DNA of 64,000 nt from Larix kaempferi. Taxonomy: Eukaryota > Streptophyta > Pinopsida > Pinales > Pinaceae. Location: the NCBI GenBank assembly GCA_027924585.1, contig BSBM01000592.1:8688501-8752500 (forward strand), written 5' to 3'. Of the stretch, positions 48,155 to 58,599 are shown piece after piece (position 1 is the first letter of the stretch; every line of letters begins with the position of its first letter). The notes below the pieces were generated by a model. The model did no database searches and was not told the origin of the DNA. It was given only the letters and a program-made list of their open reading frames with translations. Made by a program: the position numbers and the translations under genes.

Positions 48155-48552
48155 TTGACCATGGTCATTCTTGGGATCCGTGATGAGGTGGATTACTTGT
48201 GCTTATGGAAGTTGATCTATGGTCCCACATACACCTATTTGATGATTCCATATGTTGGATATATGCTTCAGATGATGATTGATGCAGTTGATCAGTTATA
48301 TTATTATTTCCAGATCATCATATTTTACACTGTCCAGGTATGGTGGACCCTACAGATGACCCCACAAGTCATCCCATGGTGTATGAGTACTCATCTCTAG
48401 TGGATTTGGGTCTTCTTGATCCATTGAGACACTTATCTTTCAATTCTGGTCACTCCTGGGTATGATAGCAGCAGTGGGCATGCTGATCAAGCTTGTCCAA
48501 CAAAGGCTTTGGAAGCCAGTCGTTGCCTAGGGAGCTACAGAGGAAGGGGGTA
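48155..48552 (+). mobile_element. F2 retroelement internal 3' fragment, copy 2
   Basis: The frame MVYEYSSLVDLGLLDPLRHL near 48376 matches the F2 copy at 17719. It is followed by a purine-rich run (GAGGAAGGGGGTAG, near 48540-48552) that could be a polypurine tract before an LTR. Confidence 0.4.
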
Positions 48553-50840
48553 GTCCAGCCACTTGTTTTTACCATTATACCCCCCTTACAAACAGCCTAG
48601 TACACTCAGTTTGACAACGCACCCTGGGTGGCAGTTTGGGGCACTTTCAGGGTTTTCAGGAGGATTAAAAAATAGAATAAAAAGGTCACTGAGGAATTCG
48701 ATTTGGGCAATTGAGGCAAGGTTTTGGCACTTGGTCTGCTCTGAGGTCATCCATGGTGAACCCCCCATCTTCCAGATCAGTTGGCATCAGTCAGTGGGGT
48801 CCACAGTGGTTACAGGAGGTCTTTTACTGCATGTCTCTCTCAGATTTTCAAGACAGGATTTGATCATTTGTATATTTGACATGTCATAGACTCATATTTT
48901 ATATTATTGTGCCATGGGGACATGCTAGTGAAGGAGATTAATACCTCCTAGCCCCACCATAAGCTCCTAGTGACTTGTCTTGATCTTATATTGTGGCACA
49001 TGTGTTTCTAGCCACCCTTCATGTATGACCGTCACCCTCATTGAGTCACTTTTAGCTATGACGTCATCACTTAATGAGTGATCCATGTGATATATTGTAT
49101 TGGCTCATCTTAGCCGTTGATTAGATTGTTATATCTTTTGATCTCGACCACTAGTTTTAAAAAGTGGTTTTGTGGTTTAGGGTTTTGGTCTTCCTCTCTT
49201 ATAAAAAGAGAAGACCCCCTCATTTGTAAAGCACCTTTGGGCTCTGGAAAACTTGGAATAAAAATACAATTTTGGAGATCTACTTCTTGGCTTTGATTGG
49301 GTTGCTCTTGTATATGATTATGCATCTCTTCTTTTAGACATCCTTGCTTGTAACAGGTGAAATCAACTTCTACAGAGGGAGGCCGAATTGCTTTAGAGCT
49401 ATAGTGTGTTTTGCTTGATGGGAAGATTGTAGGGGTTGCTCACATCCCCCATGGGAAAGAAGTCTTCATCTTGAGGGAGTTTTTCAATTGTGCTTTGTAC
49501 ATTGATTGCTTCTTTGACATGACATGCTTAGATCTCATTGATTTGTGGATCAAATCTAACATCTTGTAGTTTGATTTACAGGTTGCATGGGACATCTCTC
49601 CTCCTAGGGCTTGGACGATTTGGGTTGAAGACACTTGGATCAAGCTTGGAATTGTAACTAAGGGAAAGAATCATCCATATGCTAAGAGGTCGCAAGCTTT
49701 TGAAGTAAGATCTACAAGGTACGTATCCATTTCACTTGTTCTCCATCTGATTGGTCACATAAACAATTAAAATCAAAACCCTCATTTTACATTTTTTTAG
49801 ATCTACTTGGATCTAGCATGCTTTTGGGGATAACATTTAAAACCCACCTCTATAGCATCCACAGCAATTCGGATCTATAGTTTGGTGGTGATTGGTCTCC
49901 ATTTGACCCATTTCCCAAGGCACATTAGCCTCTCCAAAGGAGGTCGCACTCCTTGAGGAAGGCTAGTTTGCTAGGTTCTAGTATGTGGGTAGGTGAGATC
50001 CCACTTGATTTGGATAGATCAACCTTGATAACCTACCCTTAGTGCTTCACCTTGTTGATTTTCACCTTGTGGGCCCCATTCCTCATTCTGAGGGTTGAGC
50101 CCCACTTGGGTCACTTGGTGATGCATTTTCAATCTCAGATCTATGGAGATCTAGCAAGCATTTGGACTTGATATTTTAAACCCATTTTGTTGATTGCCTA
50201 AACTACCCCGATCTACAATTTGGTGGAATTTGGAATCCATTTGCCCCCTCAAATTAAGGCACTAATCTCCCTTGGGTAAATCGCACTCCTTGGGTTAGTG
50301 GTCTTTTGCTAGATCTCATATGTGGGTGTTGCCTCTTTCATCTTAGATCCATAGATCTACATCATTGCATACCCCTTGGTACCATTTCACCCCTAACTTG
50401 ACCTTGTGGGCCCCATTTGAACCATTTTCCACTTTTTAAGGAGTGGGCACCACTTGTGTAATTTCATGGTACTAGATCTATCCAATTGCATCTCATAAGT
50501 GACCCTATTCATTGATTGGTTGAAACACTTGACACCCCTTAAGCCTCTTCAACCACACTTAAACCCTTGGGTTCACTTAATCTAACTCACCATTGGTCTC
50601 CTTGAGTTACTTTACACATTTCCCTAGAAACCTTTGGGTTAGCTAGTCTTCATTGATTGGCTAGGGTCTCCCCCTTGATCTTGATTAGTCTTGATCTAAA
50701 GTGAAGAGTGCCTCGGTTATCGTGACTCCCAGCTTGCATTGGAAACCGTGGCATCTCCTGGGTCACCTCTTTAGTTGTCCAACACCTCTACCATCCTGGA
50801 TGGGATACCTTTAGGGACAACTACAACTTGTATGATAACA
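48553..50840 (+). repeat. F2-family LTR-like sequence, copy 2
   Basis: It shares the block order of 19480-21008: 'gccgttgat' (49112), a TATA-like CTTATAAAAAGAG (49198), GGAATAAAAA (49255), 'tagggtctcccccttgatcttg' (50664) and 'acctctaccatcctggatgggatacc' (50786). Similarity ends near TGATAACA (50840). It has no gene. It carries several internal 'gatctag' variants and local repeats between 49800 and 50500. Confidence 0.5.
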
Positions 50841-50859
50841 GTACTACAACTCCAGCACA

Positions 50860-51097
50860 AACCATTGGTACGTACATGCATCATTTCTGATTTGATCTTA
50901 TTGCATATCTGATTACTTGGGTTTTTAGGGTTTGTGCAACCTCATGCAATTAGCATGCATTATCATGCAATCATAGTTCTATACAATGATACATGCATTC
51001 ATATTTTATTTATGTAATGGGTAACAAGACCTCAAACAAACAACAACTACATCATAAACTCTACAACAAGGCAGAAAATATCAGTTGGTATATTACA
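50860..51097 (+). repeat. Family-G LTR, 3' end fragment
   Basis: TTGGTACGTACATGCATC...TCAGTTGGTATATTACA matches the last ~240 bases of the G LTRs (for example 58170-58394). The bases just after it, where element G has its primer-binding site, are only a decayed match. Its left part has been replaced by F2 sequence. Confidence 0.65.
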
Positions 51098-52382
51098 CTA
51101 GTGCAATACTACTCGCATGGGGTACTAGAGTGAGTAACAGTGGTAGCCAACATGGCATCCAGCTAGCCAGAAACAACCGTCTGCACTTTCAGCACTAAGG
51201 CTATTGAACCAACTGTTTTCAAACGGGTATGCTCCCTAGCCGCAGGTTTAAATGCAACGACAGATCTTTGCAAATCTCTTTAGAGACGCTAGAAGACATC
51301 TTCTACACAAACAATGATGATCCCAAGGATATATCAAAGGATTTAAGTACCATGTCATTCATATACATTGAATCAAAGGACTATAACGTGATGACATCCA
51401 AATTACCATACAAGATAAATCCTGAAATTTAAAATAGCACCATCCAACCATTAATCACCATCAATTTCCACATAAGAGAAAGTACTTGTAACATCAACTT
51501 CAAAATGCCATCATTTGTCACTTTAGCTACTAGATATCAGTTTTTTATGGTGTGTGTTACCATCCAAACTAGCAGGGCGAGTGCCCAAAAAGCATATGTA
51601 GGAAGTTGTGACCCAATGTCACCTCAGTCACGCTTCCTTGGACTTCTTCGGAGAGTCTATACCTCTAACTCTAAGGGGAGAGCCCTTTAATGGGGTACAT
51701 GTCAACACAAAACACATACCCTTCCACAGCCCTTTAAACATAGATCAGTGCCTTGTATGGAGTCAAATAGTATAATCGTTTAAGCAAATCATCGCAACAA
51801 TAAAGTTGTATTGCCAATGATATCTCAGTACGTCAGTATGTAATCTTTATCATGTCAGATTTCAGTAATCATTAGCAACACATAGCACTTTGTACTGATT
51901 TAGTAGTACGGCAGTCAGTATATACTATGGCCAATATCACAACAGCAATAGTATGATGCAGGCCTTAACCTAAGCAATTCTTAGAAGATTACACCAACAT
52001 TTGCAACATCAATCTACTTTAATATGTCACCACTGTAGCAACAGTTTAATCCCTCTCTTATATCTGCATCAATACTTGTAGGACAAGGAATGAACATATA
52101 TGTCAGTGGTTCAACAGTTACAACATTTGCATTCAGATTAGTATGATATTTCATGCATTTATTGGCTTCAATAACAAGAAAAATCAAACCATTTATAGCA
52201 GCATTGTAACATCTATCTGTGTATCGCAAACATTAGCTAGTGTGATGATCCAAATGAAGCCAAAACAGGCCCTAAATGCCACCTCTCTTGGATGACTGCT
52301 AAGTCAACTCTTCTGAGATATTTTACAGCTGTAACAACTCATAAACTGGGTTGTGAAGTCTGTTATTGGAGCAGGGAACAAG
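51098..52382. other. Degenerate repetitive DNA, no gene seen
   Basis: Short frames only. Some wording resembles 43050-43600, suggesting an old LTR piece in minus orientation. It ends at the target site of element G. Confidence 0.35.
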
Positions 52383-52387
52383 TGGAG

Positions 52388-53618
52388 TGTAATGTTCCCT
52401 TTTTAACACATAGTGGAATTGACTGAGGATTGATACCATTCAGACCAAAAGAAGATCTTAATCATGGTTATTAGATCATCAGTAGATAAAAGAGGGCCAC
52501 GGGAACTAGGGACCACCTGCATGCATTACATGTGAGCCATATTTCATGATGCATGCACAGAAATACCTTTATTAATTCTTCATGCACACAGAAAGCAATG
52601 CATGCAAGTCAACTGAGAATTAGAACAGAAAAGCAACCTAGGCATGCAAAAGTTAGGTCATGCACTATCAAAGTTATAAAAGAAGGATAAAGTGAATGAA
52701 TAGGTCTGCTTATTGATTATTGATTTGAGAAGTCGACTTTGAGAGCTCAAAGAGCCAGTTTGGCGTTGAGGGCACCACTCAACCATCAAGTGTATTTCGG
52801 CAGTGAAATCTATCTTCTCTAGTCACTATCAGGGTTGGATCATCCAGATTCAACATTATTACTATCATCATACAGGATTCTTCAGCATTCAACAGGATTC
52901 CAGCTACATCCTGGAGAACGAGGATTCACCCTCTCTTCCATGGGCGAATTGGACAAAGGAGGATAACTCATATCTTGACAAATAATCACTATTCAGTTTG
53001 CATGTTGCTTCTATCCTTCCGAGAGCACCACTATTAGCCTAGTTACTGAATACAAGATTCGTATTCAGCTTCAGAAGAGAGATCTCGCCATTCCATCATT
53101 CAGAAGGGTGCCTTTCCTTGCATGGGAGACTTTCCTTGAGGAAGATATTCGCCCTCTGACCTAGAGTTCATGCATGATCTGCATGCGGCTTCCATACCGA
53201 CCAGGAGAGCATTATAACCCTAGTACCTTCATCCGGGAGCAGTCTGACATTGTTTGAGCACTCATGCATCCATCCACATATTGAAGAAGGCGCATTCATA
53301 CCAAGGGCACATTATTGGAGAGAGGACAGCTCATATCTCAGCAGTTTCTTCATGCATGGCTTGCATGCTTAGCTTATATTGATCTACATCAACTGCTGAT
53401 ACTATTGGTACGTACATGCATCTTTCTATCCCTACTTTATAGCATTTCTGAAAATTTGGGTTATTTAAGGGTATGCATGTGCATGCATGCTCATGCAAGC
53501 ATAGTTCAGTGCATGCATTCATGTTTCCTTTGAGTATTGGGCCATAAAACTACAAGAAAGAAACAAACATCATCAGAAACTTCACAAACAGACAAAAAAT
53601 ATCAATTGGAATATTACA
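52388..53618 (+). repeat. 5' LTR of element G, rich in CATGCA motifs
   Basis: TG...CA ends, the same as 57153-58394. Many CATGCA/TGCATG (RY-type) motifs are scattered along it, some overlapping as GCATGCATGC near 53470-53515. No coding frame. Confidence 0.9.
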
Positions 53619-53619
53619 G

Positions 53620-53631
53620 TGGTATCAGAGC
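53620..53631 (+). other. Primer-binding site for tRNA-iMet (element G)
   Basis: TGGTATCAGAGC, one base inside the 5' LTR. It is the same primer as the chromovirus at 9660-9671, and the identity continues for several bases (CATGTT). Confidence 0.92.
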
Positions 53632-53716
53632 ATGTTACTCGCCAGCTAGGGGAGCATACAGTTGTAAACAGCTAGATGGATACATATTACAGAGAAATGT
53701 CAATGGATGACAATAC

Positions 53717-55537
53717 ATGCCAATTTTGGTGAAGTGCATGCCTGAAAGCACAAGTTTCTTGCCATCCAGTGAGATCATGAAGACACTGAGAAGGATCTTG
53801 GTTGGAAATTTGGGGAGCTTAGCAGCACTTCGACACTTTCCTCGATATCAGAAATATCTAGCCTTGGGGAATGAGGTATGTGCAACATTGTCCTTCCAAG
53901 ACTATTACTCCATCCAGTTCGAGAGTCGACCTAAGGATTTGGACAAGGATCTCCTTAAAAGCACAGTTGGGGGAGTAGAGAAAGATGAGCAGGAGTTGAC
54001 AATACATGAGGAGGATAGTACATATGATGCATTTATCCGGTCATCCAACATCAAGGATTCATCATCTCACCTTAGTAGTGGTGCTTGTGAGGATCAGGGG
54101 GTGTTAGCACCTAGATGTGACATGGATTCAATATTGAGTAAATTGAGCGTACAGGACATTGAAGAGGAAGAGGAGCCCACCTATGAAACTAGGGTTACTA
54201 GAGATTCCTTGAACAACACTCAGATGGCTCTTCAGAAATCCAATATGCATGTAGATAGGTTGTGTGACGAGTTGGAGTTAGTACACTCTTCATCATCTAC
54301 AGCAAGAGTCAAGACATTCATGACAGGCGAGATCCATGAGGAGAGACATGACTTGGAGATTGTTGACTCTATACATACGGGGCAATATGGAGGTTATGAG
54401 TCACTTTTTGTGGAGGGGCCATTAATGGTTCTGGTTGTAGTTGCAGATATGTTGACGGGGGACATACTCCAAGGACCAGTTGATAGTGACATGGACACAT
54501 TCCGTATCTTCCGAGATGGGTATAGTACAGATGTGTGGGATCCTGGTTCAGATGACACTAGTAGAGTGAGTGCACAAGAGGATACTGCAGCCCACACAGG
54601 ATACAGGACAGCGGTAACACATGAGGGCATGAGTGGCACCCATGGTTTGACAGGAGAGCATCTGGTGATGCTTTTGCATGAAGAGCACACAGAGTTGCAA
54701 GTGTCGGATGAGAGCTCTGACACAAAGGGTTTGGATTAGGCATGGGATCATGAGCCGCTTCTGTTGGATAGAGGTCTAGCCATAGAGGAGATAGTTGAGC
54801 ACGTTCCATGTGGATCAGCCAATAGGGAAGTATACGCATACAGAGATTGGATGGACAGATATATGGCAGATATAGAGACACACTATGTTACAGGCTCCAT
54901 TGATATCAGTGGAGTATTGGCTATAGTAGCGCATATTGGATACCAGATGGTTCAGGAGGATACAGGAGTATGCAGCCGTCTATAGGAGTACATAGGGGCA
55001 CAAGATGAGATCCCATGGAGTTTTGGAGTGTTCCTCCCTGGGAGACCACCTGACAAAGATGACAGGAAGGACATGCTTCATAGGGTAGTAGATCCCTCGA
55101 TAGCTTATTTTTGTTGGGGATATCATCTGATGAGGGTCAGAGAGCATGATGCTCACAAGTCTACTTCTAGACCTAATTATGGGATTGTGGTCATGCCCGT
55201 GGGATTGACCAACACACTAGTTACTTCTCAACCCCATCTGCAGGAGCAGAGCTATTTATTGCTATTACACAAAAAGACTTGGGAGGTTCACCTGAGAGAG
55301 TTAGATGAGGTGAATGGCATCTTGGCCACAACGGCGATCTTTCAATTAGACCATGGGATTGGTACACTGAGTACACAGGGGAGATTAGATTGGTTCGCAG
55401 GTATTGCAGTTGAGAGAGTAGGGAATGACATCATCTCCTATAGAGACCCTTGTACAAACCCTGAGTCCTCACTTACGGAGAGGATCATGAGGGCTATGCA
55501 AGATTTGGTTGGTAGATTATTCTTGGTATCTACATGA
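53717..55537 (+). CDS. Element G unknown protein, first part, two in-frame TAG stops
   Basis: A frame of 607 codons is interrupted only by TAG at 54737-54739 and TAG at 54983-54985. The pieces 53717-54739 (340 codons), 54764-54985 and 55028-55537 are all in the same frame. The first piece is acidic and Ser/Thr-rich, with a possible helical stretch (NNTQMALQKSNMHVDRLCDE). No zinc knuckle, protease or polymerase motif is visible, and I recognise no family. A second ATG at 53676 in another frame dies after 18 codons. It may be a replaced gag, a captured host gene, or an element-specific factor. The stops suggest this copy is no longer translated whole. Confidence 0.5.
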
Positions 55538-56165
55538 GTATGAGGCACCACAGGTGGCGGAGCTATTCTCCAGAGAGAAGGTTAGACTCTATGGATTATT
55601 TGAGCACATAGACGGTGAGTGGGTTAGCAGATATATAGATGTAGTTTGGCAGGAGCTGATTAGATTAGCAGGAGCGGAGCCAGTTATTAGTATTTGGTTT
55701 CTACCATAGGATTACATGGAGACCTAATGACTATCTACATGATACGACAGTAGTTTGTTGGAGTTGGGTTTGGTGGACCCCTTAGTTGGTGGTGGGATCC
55801 AGGCATTCATCTGCACGATGCATTGTTTCATATAGTAGAGGTGATCGACAGAGTTGTGAGGGTGATCGATCCGCTATATTTATGGGATGATAGTGGAGGA
55901 GAGGTTGAGACTTCTTTATGGCAGGGCCGACTTTCTTTCTTGGTATTCAGTATTCAGATTGATAGTGGAGTCACTATGGAGGAGATGGCTAGTTAGAACT
56001 TTCAGGTGTTTATTCGTGGGATACTTAGGTTTGGATACATGATAGAGCAGTCTTCTAAGGAGTTTGTGCAGCTTATGATTGCTTTGCTCTTTAGGGGCAG
56101 TCAAATGGATTTTGGTGTTAGCACTAAGCACACCAGCGCTCGGGGAAGAGAGGCTTCACATCACA
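55500..56165 (+). pseudogene. Element G unknown protein, decayed middle
   Basis: The coding signal shifts frame near 55509-55537 (VDYSWYLHEYEAPQVAELFS ... ID VVWQELIRLAG up to 55709). It then shows several stops and shifts to about 56165. The composition still looks protein-like (LFSREKVRLYGLFEHIDG), so this is probably the worn central part of one long original frame. Confidence 0.35.
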
Positions 56166-56172
56166 CAAGCTA

Positions 56173-56937
56173 GTGAGGGACTCGAATGACTTCACCTTTT
56201 ACAGGCAGATGCGAGGTAGGTTTGCATGGATAAATTGGGTGGATATTATGGCGAGTCAACAGGGCAAGTTGGGACCTGCATTGATGCAGCCTTCGGCAAA
56301 TTTTAAGCAGACATGTGGGAGCCTATTGTTAGATTGCATCAGAGGTATACTAAGGATGCAAGGTGCAGAGTATATATGTGCAGAGACTCACCAGTTATCA
56401 GAGTTCTTGCAAATTTCGGTGATTTCCTTGGAGTACAAGGCAGCACGAGTGATAGAGCTATCTCTTAAGGAGATGATTAGAGTTCTTGAGCATCCCAAAG
56501 TCGTTACCAATGACTGGAGCAAATTTCCTTTGTCGGTATTTGAGGTCGAGTATGACAACAGAATTGCAGACTTCACTTGGTTTCCTATGCACTACACCAT
56601 TCATAGTAAGGGGGCCAGCTCTTACATATATTTATGCTTGGATTTCCAGGAGAGGTGGATGTTGATAGAGCTTGATAGACAGTTGATGATGATCAAAGTG
56701 GCTCAACGACTGCAGGATGGTCTCTTTTTTTGGGTAGCAGGGGACCCTAAGATTGCAGTAGTGGACGGTACAGCAGTTAGCATGAGGACGAGAGTCAACT
56801 ATCACTTTCAGGAGCCTATCCATATGGAGCAGTGGATTAGCTTCCTAGGTGGGGGACCTTATGCGGGATGGATACAGTGTTTACTGGCTTGGATACTTAG
56901 GAGTCTACATGATGCTCCTTGTGTTGATACTACATAG
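56173..56937 (+). CDS. Element G unknown protein, C-terminal part
   Basis: A 254-codon open frame of normal protein composition: FAWINWVDIMASQQGKLGPA ... FPMHYTIHSKGASSYIYLCL ... FQEPIHMEQWISFLGGG. It contains hydrophobic and aromatic clusters but no motif that I can assign. It is out of frame with the first part. No similarity to gag, RT, RNase H or integrase is apparent. Confidence 0.45.
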   Translation: MRDSNDFTFYRQMRGRFAWINWVDIMASQQGKLGPALMQPSANFKQTCGSLLLDCIRGILRMQGAEYICAETHQLSEFLQISVISLEYKAARVIELSLKEMIRVLEHPKVVTNDWSKFPLSVFEVEYDNRIADFTWFPMHYTIHSKGASSYIYLCLDFQERWMLIELDRQLMMIKVAQRLQDGLFFWVAGDPKIAVVDGTAVSMRTRVNYHFQEPIHMEQWISFLGGGPYAGWIQCLLAWILRSLHDAPCVDTT

Positions 56938-57108
56938 GGATGTGGTGAATGTAGTAGGTACTCCGCAGTTCTCAAACTGATTTGGGAGCTCGGAATTTCA
57001 ATGGCGGGCAATACTTTGAATAGAAGGTGCTACAAATCTCCTAGGATGATTTGGGACCCTGGGATTTTCTCTGGGTTCAGTTGGTTTAGTTTGATTGATT
57101 ATGGAGTA

Positions 57109-57170
57109 GTGTTGGTATTGCTTGAGGACAAGCAATCTTGGCAAGGGAGGACTGTAATGTTCCCTTTTTA
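57109..57170 (+). pseudogene. Retained chromovirus polyprotein C-terminus plus polypurine tract
   Basis: VLLEDKQSWQGRTVMFPF then stop inside the 3' LTR. It matches LLEDKQSWVGRTVMSPFK at the end of the chromovirus integrase. The DNA GGCAAGGGAGGAC (57140-57152) is both coding in origin and the polypurine tract, which explains why it was kept. Confidence 0.75.
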
Positions 57171-58394
57171 ACATATAGTGGAATTGACTGAGGATTGATA
57201 CCATTCAGACCAAAAGAAGATCTTAATCATGGTTATTAGATCATCAGTAGATAAAAGAGGGCCATAGGAACTAGGGGCCACCTGCATGCATTACACGCGG
57301 GCAATATTTCATGATGCATGCACAGAAATACCTTTATTAAGCCTTCATGCACACAGAAAGCAATGCATGCAAGTCAACTGAGAATTAGAAGAGAAAAGCA
57401 ACCTAGGCATGAAAAAGTTAGGTCATGCACTGTCAAAGTTATAAACAAAGGATAAAGTGAATGAATAGGTCTGCTTATTGATTATTAATTTGAGAAGTCG
57501 ACTTGGAGAGCTCAGAGAGCCAGTTTGCCATTGAGGGCACCACTCAACCATCAAGTGTATTTCGGCAGTGAAATCTATCTGCCCTAGTCACTATCAGGGT
57601 TGGATCATCCAAATTCAACATTCTTACTATCATCATATAGGATTCTTCAGCATTCAGCAGATTCCAGCTACATCCTGGAGAAGGAGGATTCACCCTCTCT
57701 TGCATGGGCGAATTGGACAAAGGAGGATAACTCATATCTTGACAGATAATCACTATCCAATTTGCATGTTGCTTCTATCCTTCCGAGAGCGCCACTATTA
57801 GCCTAGTTACTGAATATAGGATTCTTATTCAGCTTCAGAAGAGAGATCTCGCCATTCCGTCATTCAGAAGGGCGCCTTTCCTTGCATGGGTGACTTTCCT
57901 TGAGGAGGATATTCGCCCTTTGACCTAGATTTCATGCATATGATCTGCATGCAGCTTCCATACCTACCAGGAGGGCATTATAACCCTAGTACCTTCATCC
58001 AGGAGCAATCTGACATCGTTTGAGCACTCATGCATCCATCCACAAATTGAAGAAGGCACATTCATACCAAGGGTGCATTATTGGAGAGAGGACAGCTCAT
58101 ATCTCAGCAGTTTCTTCATGCATGGCTTGCATGCTTAGCTTATATTGATCTACATCAACTATTGATACTATTGGTACGTACATGCATCTTTCTATCCCTA
58201 CTTTATAGCATTTCTGATTATCTAAGATATTAAGGTGTTGGCAAACCCATGCATTTGCATGCATGCTCATGCAAGCATAGTTCAATACATGCATTCATGT
58301 TTCCTTTGAGTATTGGGCCATAAAACTACAAGCAAGCAACAAACATCATCAGAAACTTCACAAACAGACAGAAAGTATCAGTTGGAATATTACA
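57153..58394 (+). repeat. 3' LTR of element G
   Basis: Partner of 52388-53618 with TG...CA ends, followed directly by the TSD TGGAG. Confidence 0.9.
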
Positions 58395-58573
58395 TGGAGG
58401 TAGCCTTTAAGGCCTTGAAAACAATTCGAGAGGCTCGTTGGTGTGAGGATAAGCCTCTAGGAGGGAGGCCAAGGCTGGTAAAGGCCTTGCTGCAGGAGGA
58501 TAAGGGAAAAAGGGAGAAGGTCGAGGGTTTGAGCAGCCCTCACAGGGTTCGGCCTGCTCCAATACTGACTTGA
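58395..58573 (+). other. Short coding-like stretch right of element G
   Basis: Open frame EVAFKALKTIREARWCEDKP ... LVKALLQEDKGKREKVEG, ending at TGA 58571-58573. The composition is protein-like but short, with a purine-rich run at 58490-58520. It could be the end of an F2 internal frame followed by its polypurine tract. Not recognised. Confidence 0.25.
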
Positions 58574-58599
58574 CGCCCTTAATCTTGTGGGTTGCTCAG

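Larger units (their letters stand above)
52383..58399 (+). mobile_element. Element G: complete non-autonomous LTR retrotransposon with a novel ORF, TSD TGGAG
   Basis: The element is 52388-58394, 6007 bp, flanked by perfect duplications TGGAG at 52383-52387 and 58395-58399. LTRs of 1231 and 1242 bp begin TGTAATGTTCCC and end GGAATATTACA, and they differ by a few percent by eye. A perfect tRNA-iMet primer-binding site and a polypurine tract are present. The 3.5-kb interior has no gag, protease, RT, RNase H or integrase motif. It carries instead a long unknown frame. The last interior codons (LLEDKQSWQGRTVM) match the C-terminus of the chromovirus integrase frame at 3676 (LLEDKQSWVGRTVM). So it is a deletion/replacement relative of a chromovirus and depends on another element for its enzymes. 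Confidence 0.88.

Noticed and set aside
53717-54739. Element G frame as a divergent Gag
   Set aside because: It has no capsid signature and no CCHC knuckle, both clearly visible in the other gag remnants of this window. Kept as unknown.
54394-54881. Minus-strand frames inside element G (up to 109 codons)
   Set aside because: They are shadows of the plus-strand frame, overlap each other and lack protein-like features.
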